Source of the DNA: Micavibrio sp. UBA6147
GTDB lineage: Bacteria > Pseudomonadota > Alphaproteobacteria > Micavibrionales > UBA1664
DNA: 64,000 bases
Direction: 5' to 3'
Assembly: GCA_002423185.1 (NCBI GenBank)
Contig: DIUX01000004.1
Coordinates: 372,001 to 436,000 of the forward strand
In this document: piece by piece, positions 1 through 8,864 of the stretch
Layout: each line of letters begins with the position of its first letter
How positions within the stretch are numbered: position 1 is the first letter of the stretch
Notes under the pieces: model-generated
Seen by the model: only the letters and a program-made list of their open reading frames with translations
Told to the model about the DNA's origin: nothing
Databases searched by the model: none
Made by a program: the position numbers and the translations under genes

Positions 1-1
1 C

Positions 2-1267
2 CCTGAATTACCACAAAGTAATTATGCAAAAAAGAAGGGCGAGCGGGATGGTGCAAACCATACCACGGCAAACAAGCCTTCAAACACAACGCCAAAGGCC
101 GAGCAATGGCAGGAGGCGATCCGCCAAGATCCGACATTGGCCGCGCGTTCGGCACAGGATATTATTCTGGAAATGCACAAGGGGATACGCGCCTATCAAT
201 CCTATGGCGCGGAGTCTTTGTATCCGGTGCGCGATGTCATTTGGCAAATGGGCGCGTGTTCGCTGAAGCAAGGCTTTGACGGGGCGCTTGTGCCGCAATC
301 CGGCGCGGGTGTAAAGCCAAAGGGTAAACGCAGCACGCCAACAGATGCGCCGCATCAATCATTACATTATGTCGTGATTATTCCGTCCTTGGTGAACGGG
401 CCACAAATTCTCGATATTCGCAAAGGAGAGTCCTTTACCGAATATTTGCATGAGCGCGGCTTACTGCCTTTATACCTCGATTGGGGTGCGCCGCAAGATG
501 GCGATGGGGCGGAAGCGGGATTTAATATCGGTGATTATATCAAATGGCGGCTTGTTCCGTGTTTGGATGATTTATTGCGCCGCATACCCGCGCATGCGCA
601 AATCAGTTTTGCCGGATATTGCATGGGCGGAACGATTCTTGCTGCGTATCTCGGGCTGATATTCGGGGCGGGTTTTCATCGGCCTGATATTGCGGCGCGG
701 GTGAAGGGGGCGGTGTTTTTGGCGGCGCCGTGGGATTTTCATGCCGACCCCGCGCATCTTGCGATGATGCGGCTCTTCGCCCAACATGTTGACCCGATGA
801 TCGAACGCGAAGGCGTGTTGCAAGGGGATTGGATCCAATCCATTTTCGCATGCCTCGACCCGACCGCCATCATCCGTAAATTTCGCAGCTTTTACCGTAT
901 GGTGGAAGACGGCGCGGACGGTGCGGCGCATTTTGTTGCGGTAGAGGATTGGCTCAACAGTGGGCCTGACCTTGCGGGGCCGGCGGCGCGGACATGCCTT
1001 GTGGAATGGTATGACCGCAATGAACCATCGCGCGGAACGTGGCGTGTGTGTGATGCTGCGCTCGATGTTTCCAGTATTGCGGTGCCGTCATTGTGCGTTA
1101 TTCCGCGCCGCGACCGCCTCGTGCCGCCCGCCTCGGCGCAGGCTATGGCGGGTTTGCTGCGCGATGTTACGGTGCAATCCCCCGATTGCGGGCATATTGG
1201 GTTGATGAGCGGCCAACACGCGAAAACCGATTTTTGGCCGGATATCGCGGATTGGTTGCTGCGTTAA
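2..1267 (+). CDS. PhaC-like alpha/beta hydrolase (PHA synthase family), 5'-truncated by window edge
   Basis: The reading frame is open from base 2 with no stop upstream, so the true start lies outside the window; the TTG at 137 is internal. The visible part has an alpha/beta-hydrolase fold in the style of PHA synthases: a YVVIIPSLVNGP strand, a DWG motif, the nucleophile motif GYCMGG (Cys codon at 620-622, the G-x-C-x-G lipase-like box of PhaC), then an AAPWDFHAD segment, an Asp in PRRDRLVPP and a His in CGHIGLMSG that complete the triad. The visible 421 residues are shorter than class I synthases and closer to class III-sized or PhaC-like proteins. It precedes phaA-phaB, which supports a role in polyhydroxybutyrate metabolism. 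Polymerase versus hydrolase activity cannot be decided from sequence. Confidence 0.8.
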   Translation, partial: PELPQSNYAKKKGERDGANHTTANKPSNTTPKAEQWQEAIRQDPTLAARSAQDIILEMHKGIRAYQSYGAESLYPVRDVIWQMGACSLKQGFDGALVPQSGAGVKPKGKRSTPTDAPHQSLHYVVIIPSLVNGPQILDIRKGESFTEYLHERGLLPLYLDWGAPQDGDGAEAGFNIGDYIKWRLVPCLDDLLRRIPAHAQISFAGYCMGGTILAAYLGLIFGAGFHRPDIAARVKGAVFLAAPWDFHADPAHLAMMRLFAQHVDPMIEREGVLQGDWIQSIFACLDPTAIIRKFRSFYRMVEDGADGAAHFVAVEDWLNSGPDLAGPAARTCLVEWYDRNEPSRGTWRVCDAALDVSSIAVPSLCVIPRRDRLVPPASAQAMAGLLRDVTVQSPDCGHIGLMSGQHAKTDFWPDIADWLLR

Positions 1268-1444
1268 TAATCGGTATTTTGAATCAGGCTGGCCGTGATC
1301 TGATGGTGGTCTGGCGTTGGTCTGACGGTGGTTTTTGTTTTGCCGCTGGGGGCTTTCCCCCTTGCGTGAGTGGCTTTGTTTGTGTAGCTTTGCCCACAAC
1401 GTCCGGTGGGGCGTTTCATAAATAAAGACAGAACGGAGTGGCCT

Positions 1445-2632
1445 ATGTCCTATACGAATGATCCTGTTGTTATTGTCGCCGCAAAACGTACCCCGATTGG
1501 CAATTTTATGGGCGGGTTCGGAGCGCTGTCCGCACACAGCCTCGGCGCAACCGTCATCAAAACAGTGATTGCGGATGCAAAACTCAAGGCCGATGACGTG
1601 GACGAGGTTATTTTGGGGCAGGTCTTGACCGCCTTGCAAGGGCAAAACCCCGCGCGCCAAGCCGCGATGGAAGCCGGCGTACCGAAGGAGAAAACAGCCT
1701 TCACGATCAACCAAGTTTGCGGATCCGGCCTTCGTGCCGTGGCCTTGGCGGCTCAGAGCATTTTGCTCGGCGATGCCAACATCGTCGTGGCAGGCGGGCA
1801 AGAAAATATGAGCCTTTCCCCCCATGGCCTTATGATGCGCAACGGCACGAAATTCGGCGCTGTGGAGATGCAAGACACGATGATTAAAGACGGCCTGTGG
1901 GATGCGTTTAACGATTACCACATGGGCATCACGGCGGAAAATATCGCCGAGTCCTATACGATTGACCGCGCCGCGCAAGATGAGTTTTCGGCGAAATCCC
2001 AGCAAAAAACGCAAAAGGCGCGTGAAGCCGGCGCGTTTAAAGACGAGATTGTCCCGATCACTGTCAAAGGCCGCAAGGAAGACATCGTCATTGATAAGGA
2101 TGAATTTCCGCGTGACAACGTGACGGCGGAGAGCCTCGCCGCCCTGCGCCCCGCTTTCAAAAAAGACGGCACGGTCACGGCGGCGAATGCCTCCGGCCTG
2201 AATGACGGCGCCGCCGCCCTTGTGTTGATGCGCAAGAGCGAAGCCGAAAAGCGCGGCCTCGAAATTTATGGCAAGATCGCATCATGGGCGAGTGTCGGGG
2301 TTGACCCCGCCGTGATGGGAACGGGGCCTGTACCCGCCGTCAAAAAAGCCCTGAGCAAAGCCGGATGGTCGGTGAGCGATGTGGATTTGGTCGAAGCGAA
2401 CGAAGCCTTCGCTGCGCAAGCTTTGTGCGTTGTGAAGGAGCTGGGCTTCGACCCCGCCATCGTGAACGTCAATGGCGGCGCGATTGCCATTGGTCATCCT
2501 ATCGGCGCGTCGGGGGCGCGTGTTCTCGTGACATTGCTGCACGAAATGAAGCGCCGGAAGGCCGGTAAAGGGGTTGCGACTTTGTGCATCGGTGGTGGCA
2601 TGGGCATCGCAATGTGTATTGAGCGCGTCTAG
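1445..2632 (+). CDS. phaA: Acetyl-CoA C-acetyltransferase (beta-ketothiolase)
   Basis: Condenses two acetyl-CoA into acetoacetyl-CoA, the first step of PHB synthesis, in the cytoplasm. The 395-residue protein is a full-length thiolase with acyl-accepting Cys92 in NQVCGSGLRA, the GHPIGASG motif with His351, and the proton-shuttle Cys381 in CIGGGMG. I start it at ATG 1445 (MSYTND), preceded by a CGGAG-type ribosome-binding site; an in-frame start at 1406 would add 13 residues unlike the family. It lies 177 bp after the PhaC-like gene and 87 bp before phaB. A short GCCCTT/AAGGGC hairpin at 2658-2673 lies in the phaA-phaB gap. Assignment to PHB synthesis rather than fatty-acid breakdown rests on phaB next door. 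Confidence 0.95.
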   Translation: MSYTNDPVVIVAAKRTPIGNFMGGFGALSAHSLGATVIKTVIADAKLKADDVDEVILGQVLTALQGQNPARQAAMEAGVPKEKTAFTINQVCGSGLRAVALAAQSILLGDANIVVAGGQENMSLSPHGLMMRNGTKFGAVEMQDTMIKDGLWDAFNDYHMGITAENIAESYTIDRAAQDEFSAKSQQKTQKAREAGAFKDEIVPITVKGRKEDIVIDKDEFPRDNVTAESLAALRPAFKKDGTVTAANASGLNDGAAALVLMRKSEAEKRGLEIYGKIASWASVGVDPAVMGTGPVPAVKKALSKAGWSVSDVDLVEANEAFAAQALCVVKELGFDPAIVNVNGGAIAIGHPIGASGARVLVTLLHEMKRRKAGKGVATLCIGGGMGIAMCIERV

Positions 2633-2719
2633 CAAGTAGAACGGTGTGTGTTGCCTTGCCCTTGCGTAAGGGCGGGGCGATATTCGGATGATAATTTTAT
2701 GAAAGCAGGATTTTGAATA

Positions 2720-3445
2720 ATGAGCAAAATTGCCATCGTAACCGGAGGAACCCGCGGCATCGGGGCGGATATTGTGCGGGGCTTGATCGCCGAAGGACAC
2801 ACGGTGATTGCCACCTATCACGGCAATGATGAACGCGCAAAAGCGTTTCAGGCGGAAACAGGATGCGGGATCGAAAAATTCGATGTGTCGAATTATGAAG
2901 CCTGCGAAAAAGGTGTAAAGGCGATTGAAGACCGCTATGGCCGCGTGGATATTTTGGTCAATAATGCCGGCATTACGCAAGACGCCATGCTGCATAAAAT
3001 GACCTTGGAGCAATGGACGAGCGTGATCGACACGAATTTGTCGTCTTGTTTCAATATGTGCCGTCATGTCCTGAATGGGATGCGCGAGCGCGGGTTCGGG
3101 CGGATTGTGAATATCAGTTCGATTAACGGACAAAAAGGACAATTGGGGCAGGCAAACTACGCCGCATCCAAGGCGGGCATGATCGGGTTCACAAAGTCGG
3201 TCGCGCTTGAAAATGCGCGCAAAGGGATTACCGCCAATGTCATTTGCCCGGGCTATATCGAAACCGAAATGACCGGCGCGATGAACCAGACGGTGCTGGA
3301 CAGCATCATCAAAGAAATTCCCGCTTGCCGCATGGGCAAGACGCAGGAAATCGCCGATATGGTGGCTTTTGTTGCGTCCGACAAGGCGGGCTTTATGAAC
3401 GGCGCGGTGTTATCCGTCAACGGTGGCCAGTTTATGGGCGGCTAA
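2720..3445 (+). CDS. phaB: Acetoacetyl-CoA reductase, NADPH-dependent SDR
   Basis: Reduces acetoacetyl-CoA to (R)-3-hydroxybutyryl-CoA, the monomer for PHA synthase. The 241-residue short-chain dehydrogenase has the TGGTRGIG cofactor loop near residues 8-15, NNAG at 81-84, and the catalytic set Ser134, Tyr147 and Lys151 in NISSINGQKG and NYAASK. The NISSINGQKGQ stretch is characteristic of PhaB rather than FabG. It follows phaA on the same strand and probably shares its transcript, completing an A-B pair whose full-length synthase is about 58 kb away at 61-63 kb. Confidence 0.94.
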   Translation: MSKIAIVTGGTRGIGADIVRGLIAEGHTVIATYHGNDERAKAFQAETGCGIEKFDVSNYEACEKGVKAIEDRYGRVDILVNNAGITQDAMLHKMTLEQWTSVIDTNLSSCFNMCRHVLNGMRERGFGRIVNISSINGQKGQLGQANYAASKAGMIGFTKSVALENARKGITANVICPGYIETEMTGAMNQTVLDSIIKEIPACRMGKTQEIADMVAFVASDKAGFMNGAVLSVNGGQFMGG

Positions 3446-3614
3446 GCGGATTTTTCTGCGTTGAGGGTTCGGCGCGAAATTTTTGGCGCGAGGTTTGTTT
3501 CATTTTTTATTTGAACCGGCGCGGATCGTGTTATCATAATGACCTGATTAATCGGCTATAGGCCGCAAGGAGCCCTTGATTGAAGGGCGTAAACGGGGAA
3601 GGGATCTTTCATTT

Positions 3615-4226
3615 ATGGCGCGCGACAAACCAATTCTCGAGCGGCGTTTTTTCCCAGAGGGGCATGTCATCATTAAAGACGGGGATGAGGGCGACTTTGC
3701 CTATCTCATCCAATCTGGCCGCGTGCGCATCTATAAAATGCAAGGCAAGCGTGAATTAACGTTGAGCGACCTTGAACCGGGCGAAATCTTCGGCGAAGCC
3801 TCCTTATTGTTCGGGCAAAAACGATCCGCGAATGCGCGGGCGTTAAAGGATTGCAACCTGATTCTCATCAACCGGCAAAAGCTGGAGGATAAGCTCAAGA
3901 GCAGCGATCCGACCATTCGCGCGATTGTGACGATCCTCATCAAGCGGGTGGAGCTGTCGAATAAGATGCTCGCCAACAAGGACAATCAAGTCGGTAATCT
4001 CGCCGAGGCAATGTACGAGATTTTCAATAAGGCGCTGAGTTCTATGCCGGCAGAGCAAAAGAAAGAGTTTCGCCGCGCGGCAACGCCTATTCTTGAGCAA
4101 TTCATCCATATTATTGCCGAGTTCGGGGTCGAGGCGGACCGCGAGGAATTGGGGCTTGACCCTGAACCCGAGGATTCGGGCGATAATAACAGCGATGACA
4201 GCAATGCGAACACCCTGCCCGCATAG
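3615..4226 (+). CDS. Cyclic nucleotide-binding domain protein (Crp-like sensor half, no clear HTH)
   Basis: A 203-residue protein whose first ~110 residues form a cyclic-nucleotide-binding beta-roll: FFPEGHVIIKDGDEGDFAYLI, then GRVRIYK, LSDLEPGEIFGEASLLFG and RSANARA. This is the pattern of CRP/FNR and PKA regulatory domains. The C-terminal half is helical and ends in an acidic Asp/Asn-rich tail, and I see no winged-helix DNA-binding domain, so it may regulate a partner protein. I start it at ATG 3615 because a GGGAAGGG ribosome-binding site sits about 10 bases upstream; a TTG at 3576 would add 13 residues. It follows phaB by 169 bp; any link to PHB control is inference. Confidence 0.75.
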   Translation: MARDKPILERRFFPEGHVIIKDGDEGDFAYLIQSGRVRIYKMQGKRELTLSDLEPGEIFGEASLLFGQKRSANARALKDCNLILINRQKLEDKLKSSDPTIRAIVTILIKRVELSNKMLANKDNQVGNLAEAMYEIFNKALSSMPAEQKKEFRRAATPILEQFIHIIAEFGVEADREELGLDPEPEDSGDNNSDDSNANTLPA

Positions 4227-4429
4227 ATTCCGACACATTGCGCGGCGATGAAAAAAACGCCATCTGCCTTATTCTTTCCTTAAATAAGGGCTAGCTTTGC
4301 CTTATAGTTTGGATGCGGTGATTCAAATGGTGATTCCGTTTGTCTTATTCCTTGCTTGTTTGCCGCATGTTTATGCCGCGTGTGATAGCCGCGCTTGATA
4401 TTTGTATGGGTTCTACCGAGGGGATTGCC

Positions 4430-7400
4430 GTGAAAAAGACGACCATTATTATTGCTTCGACTGTCTTGGGGTTGCTGTTGCTGGCCTTGATTGTTCCGTC
4501 CTTTATTGATTGGAGCAAGTACCAAGCGCAAGCCCGCGAAATTCTGGTGAAAAAAACCGGCTTCGATGTGGAGATCAGCGGGTCGCTCAGCATGGCTATT
4601 CTTCCGACCCCGCGCCTGAAGGTGCAGGGGGTGAAATTATTTGAACCATCGTATAAGGATCAACCGCTTTTGACCCTTGAAAAGGCTCAGGTTCTGGTGA
4701 GTCCGTTTTCGTTGTTGTCCGGACAAGTGAAGGTGTCGTCCGTGGAGTTGGATGACGCGGTTTTGAATTTATATGTGTCGTCCGATGGGCGTAAGAATTG
4801 GGAGCCTCAGGCTCCGCTAGAGCAAGAAGCTGCGGCGTCAGAGCCAACAACGGATGCTTCAGCATCGGCGCAGGGCGGCAATTCCTTTGCCGACGGGTTT
4901 TCGCTGGATGAATTCTTAATCCGTAACGCGACCATCCGTTTTCAGGACATGGAATCGGGCGCAAAGCAAGAGGCCAATATCGACCGTTTGTTGATGAGCG
5001 CACAGAGCCTGAATGGCCCGTTCAATGCCGAGGGCAGCGCGAAATATATGGATGAAATTCTCTCCTTTACCGTAAAGTCTGGGCGTTTTGAACAAGGAAA
5101 CAGCCTCCCCCTCAGTGTGACGCTCAAAAACAAGGGCGGCGATCTGGATATCAGTTATTCCGGTATTGTGGACACCAAGGACGCCGTTGAAATTCAGGGC
5201 GAAACCGCCATTACCGTTACCAAAATGTCGGCGTTGATTGAGCGCTTGACCGGACAACCTGAACCCGCCGGTTTGGGCGGTGTTGGCACGTTCCAGCTTA
5301 AGGGGTTGTTGACCGCGAGCGCCGATGGCGTGTGGTTGAACAACGCGTTTTTGAAGGTCAATGAGCGCAAAGCGGATGTGAAGCTGGAGCTGAGCGGCTT
5401 CAAGAACGATATTTTGACCGTTGCGACAACGGTGGAGTTTAAGGAGTTGTTTGACGTTGACGCCTTTATGGGGTTGTTGCGTGAGGCCGGCCTTGCGGCG
5501 CCGAAATCGGCTGCGGCGTCTTCGGGCAAGGCGGTCAACGACAAGGGCGATGTTGCGCCGTTTTTGCCGGCTCAGATTATTTTGCCGAAAAACGTCAATG
5601 CGAACATCCATTTGGCGGTGCCGGGGCTCACTTATCGCGGCAAGGAAACGGGACAAATTCGCATTGGGGCAGCCTATGCGAAAGGCGAATTAAAGGCCGA
5701 TATTGACGCCTTGACCCTCCCCGGAACGACGACCTTCAAGGCGCAAACCCTTTTGAAATATCAAGACGTCACCCAAAACGGCCTTCAAGTGACGATGGAA
5801 AAGCCGGTGATGGACACAACCATTTCGTTGGATACGAAGAATATTCGCGATGTGCTTGTTGAATGGCTCGGCGTTGTTGATGCCGCGCAATTGCCGAAGG
5901 ACATGCCGAATATCATCGTTATGAAGGCGGGTGTGAAGGTAAAGGACGCAACCGTGCGCGCGGATTTGCTCGATGTGAATATCGGCGAAACCAAGCTTGA
6001 AGGCTTTGCCGAGTGGACACAGCGTAAGAGCAAACCCTTGTTGGTGGCGAACCTTAAGGGCGGGCAATTAACGGTGCCGGATTTTGGCGCGGGTAAAACT
6101 GATGCTGCGGCGACACCGCAAAAACCGGCTGTTGACCTCGCAACGGGGGCGGCTCAGGCCGCCGTTATTCCGGTAATGCCGTTTGATGCGGATGTGGCGC
6201 TGGATATTCAACGTCTGCAATATGGCGATAAGGTTTTCCACAATTTGAAAACGGATTTCGACCTGACGGGGCCATTGCTTAAATTAAACAGCTTGTCGAT
6301 TGGCGACCATATGGGGGCGGCGATGACGGTGTCCGGCTATGTCGGCAATCTTCAGGATTTGTCCGATATGTCGGTTAAGGCCTCGGTCAAGAGCCAAAAT
6401 ATTGATACGCTCTTGGCGGGATATAATGTGAAGATCCCTGAAAACCTGCCGAGCCCTATCGGGGCTTTGTCCGCCGAGGCACAGGCCAGCGGGTCGGCAA
6501 AAAAGGCGAATTTTAACCTCAGTGTGAATGCCTATGATTTTTCGGCGAAGGCGAGCGGTGTTGCGAATAACATCATGTCGCCATCGATTCCGAATCAATT
6601 AAGCGTGGCTTTGAGCCATCCGAATTCGGCGCGCGCCTTGCGGTTTTTCGATGCGGGGTACCGCGCGTCCAGCCCGCTCATGGACAAGCCGCTGGAACTA
6701 TCCGCCGATCTTATTTCCTCAGGCAAGTCTTACACATTGAATAACGGGGTCTTCAAAATCGGTCCGTCCAGTATTAAAGGCAAGGCCGAAGTGTCAATGG
6801 CGGGAGCCGTGCCATACGTGAATGCCACGATTGCGGCGGATAATTTGCCGATTTCCGTGTTGATGGGCAAAACCGATGCCGCGACTGCAACATCCGGTGC
6901 GGCGACAACATCGACCCCACAAGCAGGAACAACTCCGTGGACGCGCGATGCGATTAATACAGATGCGCTGCGCGCCGTGAACGCCGATTTGAATGTGACG
7001 GCGGCACAGTTATCCTACGGCAATACCGTCCTTCAAAACGCCATTTTGGCGCTCAACCTGAAAGACGGTGTCATGACGATTTCGCAAGTGAAGGGCGGGC
7101 TCGATCAAGGCACGTTGGAGGGCAAAGCCGTTATTCGCGCCACCGAAGCGCGCAAGCCGGTTGAAATTACCGCCGATTTTGCGTTGAAGGATGCGAGTAT
7201 GCAATCCGCAACCAAAGCAATGCTTGGCAAGGCGTCAAAAACTATGGCGGGCGATGTCGGGTTTGATGTGAGCGTTAATGCATCGGGGATCAGTTCCGCA
7301 GCGTTGATGAATGCCCTTAACGGTCAAGGCAATTTTGCCGTGACCGACCCTGTGTTGCGCGGTCTTGACGTGAAGGCATTGTATGAATCGTTGCGTTCGC

Positions 7401-7993
7401 TCGATAATTTTCGCGGCAGTGTCGCTGGGTTCTTGCAAGGCACAACATCAAGTGGCAGCACGGCGTTCAACAGTGTTCAAAAGGCATTCACCATAGCCAA
7501 TGGCGCGATTAACGTTGAAAACTGGGCGCTCAAAACCGACCATGCGACGATGCTCAGCAACGGCAAAATCGACTTTGCGAATTGGAAGATCGACCTTGAT
7601 AACCAAATCCAGATTGAGGATATCGCCAATGTGCCGAGTTTCGGTATGCGCGTTTACGGCCCGCTTGATAACCCGCAACAAGCCTTTGTACGCCAAGGAC
7701 TCGAAGACTTCATGAGCAGCCGCCTCGGTGCGAAGGCGCAGGAATTTATCGGCGAAAAACTGGGCGACAAATTAGGCGGTGAGCTAGGCGGCCTCTTGCC
7801 GTTGCTTGGAGGCGGCAGGGCACAGCCCCAGCAAGCACCGGCACCGGCGCCGGCGAATGACAATGCCACAACAGGCACAACGACGGATCAGGTGCAGCCG
7901 CAGGCTCAACCTGAGCCCCAGCCGCAACCTCAGCCGCAGCAAGACCCCACGGAGCAAATGTTCCGCGGTTTGTTGAATGAGTTGACGCGATAG
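4430..7993 (+). CDS. AsmA-like family protein, inner-membrane anchored
   Basis: A 1187-residue envelope protein of the AsmA family, implicated in lipid transport and outer-membrane assembly. A single N-terminal transmembrane helix (TTIIIASTVLGLLLLALIV) is followed by FIDWSKYQ and the AsmA signature region with GFDVEISGSLS and PTPRLKVQGVKL. The long periplasmic part is rich in beta-strand repeats, and the family's C-terminal domain is recognisable at VPSFGMRVYGPLDNPQQAFV. The C-terminus is a low-complexity Pro/Gln tail (about residues 1120-1175). I choose GTG 4430 because CGAGGGG sits seven bases upstream and the hydrophobic segment then begins at once; in-frame starts at 4340 and 4406 remain possible. 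A strong terminator follows at 8061. Confidence 0.88.
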   Translation: MKKTTIIIASTVLGLLLLALIVPSFIDWSKYQAQAREILVKKTGFDVEISGSLSMAILPTPRLKVQGVKLFEPSYKDQPLLTLEKAQVLVSPFSLLSGQVKVSSVELDDAVLNLYVSSDGRKNWEPQAPLEQEAAASEPTTDASASAQGGNSFADGFSLDEFLIRNATIRFQDMESGAKQEANIDRLLMSAQSLNGPFNAEGSAKYMDEILSFTVKSGRFEQGNSLPLSVTLKNKGGDLDISYSGIVDTKDAVEIQGETAITVTKMSALIERLTGQPEPAGLGGVGTFQLKGLLTASADGVWLNNAFLKVNERKADVKLELSGFKNDILTVATTVEFKELFDVDAFMGLLREAGLAAPKSAAASSGKAVNDKGDVAPFLPAQIILPKNVNANIHLAVPGLTYRGKETGQIRIGAAYAKGELKADIDALTLPGTTTFKAQTLLKYQDVTQNGLQVTMEKPVMDTTISLDTKNIRDVLVEWLGVVDAAQLPKDMPNIIVMKAGVKVKDATVRADLLDVNIGETKLEGFAEWTQRKSKPLLVANLKGGQLTVPDFGAGKTDAAATPQKPAVDLATGAAQAAVIPVMPFDADVALDIQRLQYGDKVFHNLKTDFDLTGPLLKLNSLSIGDHMGAAMTVSGYVGNLQDLSDMSVKASVKSQNIDTLLAGYNVKIPENLPSPIGALSAEAQASGSAKKANFNLSVNAYDFSAKASGVANNIMSPSIPNQLSVALSHPNSARALRFFDAGYRASSPLMDKPLELSADLISSGKSYTLNNGVFKIGPSSIKGKAEVSMAGAVPYVNATIAADNLPISVLMGKTDAATATSGAATTSTPQAGTTPWTRDAINTDALRAVNADLNVTAAQLSYGNTVLQNAILALNLKDGVMTISQVKGGLDQGTLEGKAVIRATEARKPVEITADFALKDASMQSATKAMLGKASKTMAGDVGFDVSVNASGISSAALMNALNGQGNFAVTDPVLRGLDVKALYESLRSLDNFRGSVAGFLQGTTSSGSTAFNSVQKAFTIANGAINVENWALKTDHATMLSNGKIDFANWKIDLDNQIQIEDIANVPSFGMRVYGPLDNPQQAFVRQGLEDFMSSRLGAKAQEFIGEKLGDKLGGELGGLLPLLGGGRAQPQQAPAPAPANDNATTGTTTDQVQPQAQPEPQPQPQPQQDPTEQMFRGLLNELTR

Positions 7994-8060
7994 ATAAAAA
8001 TGGGTGGCGCTCAGGGCATTTTGCCTTTGATGAGCCACGGTTACAATAATGGTCACAATA

Positions 8061-8096
8061 AAATCCCCGCATCATGATGATTGCGGGGATTTTTTA
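8061..8096 (+). terminator. Rho-independent terminator after the AsmA-like gene
   Basis: A perfect 11-bp stem (8061-8071 with 8082-8092, arms AAATCCCCGCA/TGCGGGGATTT) around a 10-base loop, followed by a T-rich tail. It can also serve the minus-strand gene ending at 8179, since the stem is preceded by an A-rich stretch. Confidence 0.85.
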
Positions 8097-8178
8097 TTCT
8101 TTATCGTGCCGTTTGTTTCTTCGTTCGTGCGGTCGGTCTATCCAGCAGGATTTCGGCCACGCACTGTTTCCGCAATTG

Positions 8179-8535
8179 TTACGGGTTACGAATGGAACGC
8201 TTGGCGGGATATGTCACACCGCTCACGCGGCGACCGGACAGAGCCTCTTTCCACGGGTTCGGGGTGAAGGCTTCACGTAGGCTCAGGGCGATGTGGCGGG
8301 CGTCTTCGCGTTGTTCGGCGTTCATCTCCGCCATTGTTTTGACGATGGTGTGATAGGCAATGCCGCGGCCTGTGCCTTTTGTTGAGACGCGATCCCAAAC
8401 CTCGCCGAGCGTTTGTTTGACGGCGAACGGGTCGTTCAATCCGCCATGTCTGTGCAAATTGTTGCAGGCCTCGTCAACGCGTTGTTTCAGCGTTACGATC
8501 AGTTCGGCATCGGTGAGTTTGGTAAGATCTGTCAT
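8179..8535 (-). CDS. Hypothetical protein, 118 aa
   Basis: I do not recognise a family. The protein begins MTDLTKLTDAELIVTLKQRVDEACNN after a GGGGTG ribosome-binding site, has a helical, soluble composition with no signal peptide or membrane segment, and ends in a basic tail. A good minus-strand promoter lies just upstream (8580-8608), and a terminator-capable hairpin lies downstream (8061-8092). It stands alone between the AsmA-like gene and a ribbon-helix-helix gene. The well-placed promoter and ribosome-binding site support a real gene; the function is unknown. Confidence 0.6.
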   Translation of the reverse strand: MTDLTKLTDAELIVTLKQRVDEACNNLHRHGGLNDPFAVKQTLGEVWDRVSTKGTGRGIAYHTIVKTMAEMNAEQREDARHIALSLREAFTPNPWKEALSGRRVSGVTYPAKRSIRNP

Positions 8536-8579
8536 GATGGTGTCACCCCTTGGCGGTGTTGATTGAAGATGACTATAGG

Positions 8580-8608
8580 TAGTTATAGAAAATAATACGT
8601 TCTGTCAA
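8580..8608 (-). promoter_or_regulatory. Sigma70-like promoter for the 118-aa hypothetical gene
   Basis: On the minus strand a perfect TTGACA (8603-8608) is followed after 17 bases by TAACTA (8580-8585); an overlapping TATAAC is two bases closer. It sits 45-70 bp upstream of the start at 8535. Confidence 0.5.
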
Positions 8609-8613
8609 ATTAT

Positions 8614-8829
8614 TTATGATGCGGATTGGTTTTTAAGCTGCACCAAAATATAGACGCGCAGGGCGCTGGACAGGTTTTGCGCCGGCTTGCGCCCTGCATC
8701 GATGGCTTCGATCAAGCTGGCGAGGCTTTGCTTATTGTGTTTGGCGATGCGTTTGAGCTCTGTCCAGAACTCGGGCTCCAGCGTGATGCTGGTGGCGTGC
8801 CCCGAGATCGTGACAGAGTGTTTTTCCAT
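8614..8829 (-). CDS. Ribbon-helix-helix domain protein
   Basis: A 71-residue protein beginning MEKHSVTISGHATSITLEPE. A short beta segment (HSVTISGHATSITLE), then a helix (FWTELKRIAKHN) and a second helix (SLASLIEAIDAGR) match the small alphaproteobacterial RHH_4-type proteins, which are probable DNA-binding regulators. It starts 35 bases after the fumC stop on the same strand, and the two are probably co-transcribed. An upstream in-frame TTG at 8856 would add nine residues; I prefer the ATG because the family begins at this point. No target can be read from the sequence. Confidence 0.72.
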   Translation of the reverse strand: MEKHSVTISGHATSITLEPEFWTELKRIAKHNKQSLASLIEAIDAGRKPAQNLSSALRVYILVQLKNQSAS

Positions 8830-8864
8830 GACGGTTGTTTCCGACAGCCCGATCAACGGCGCGA

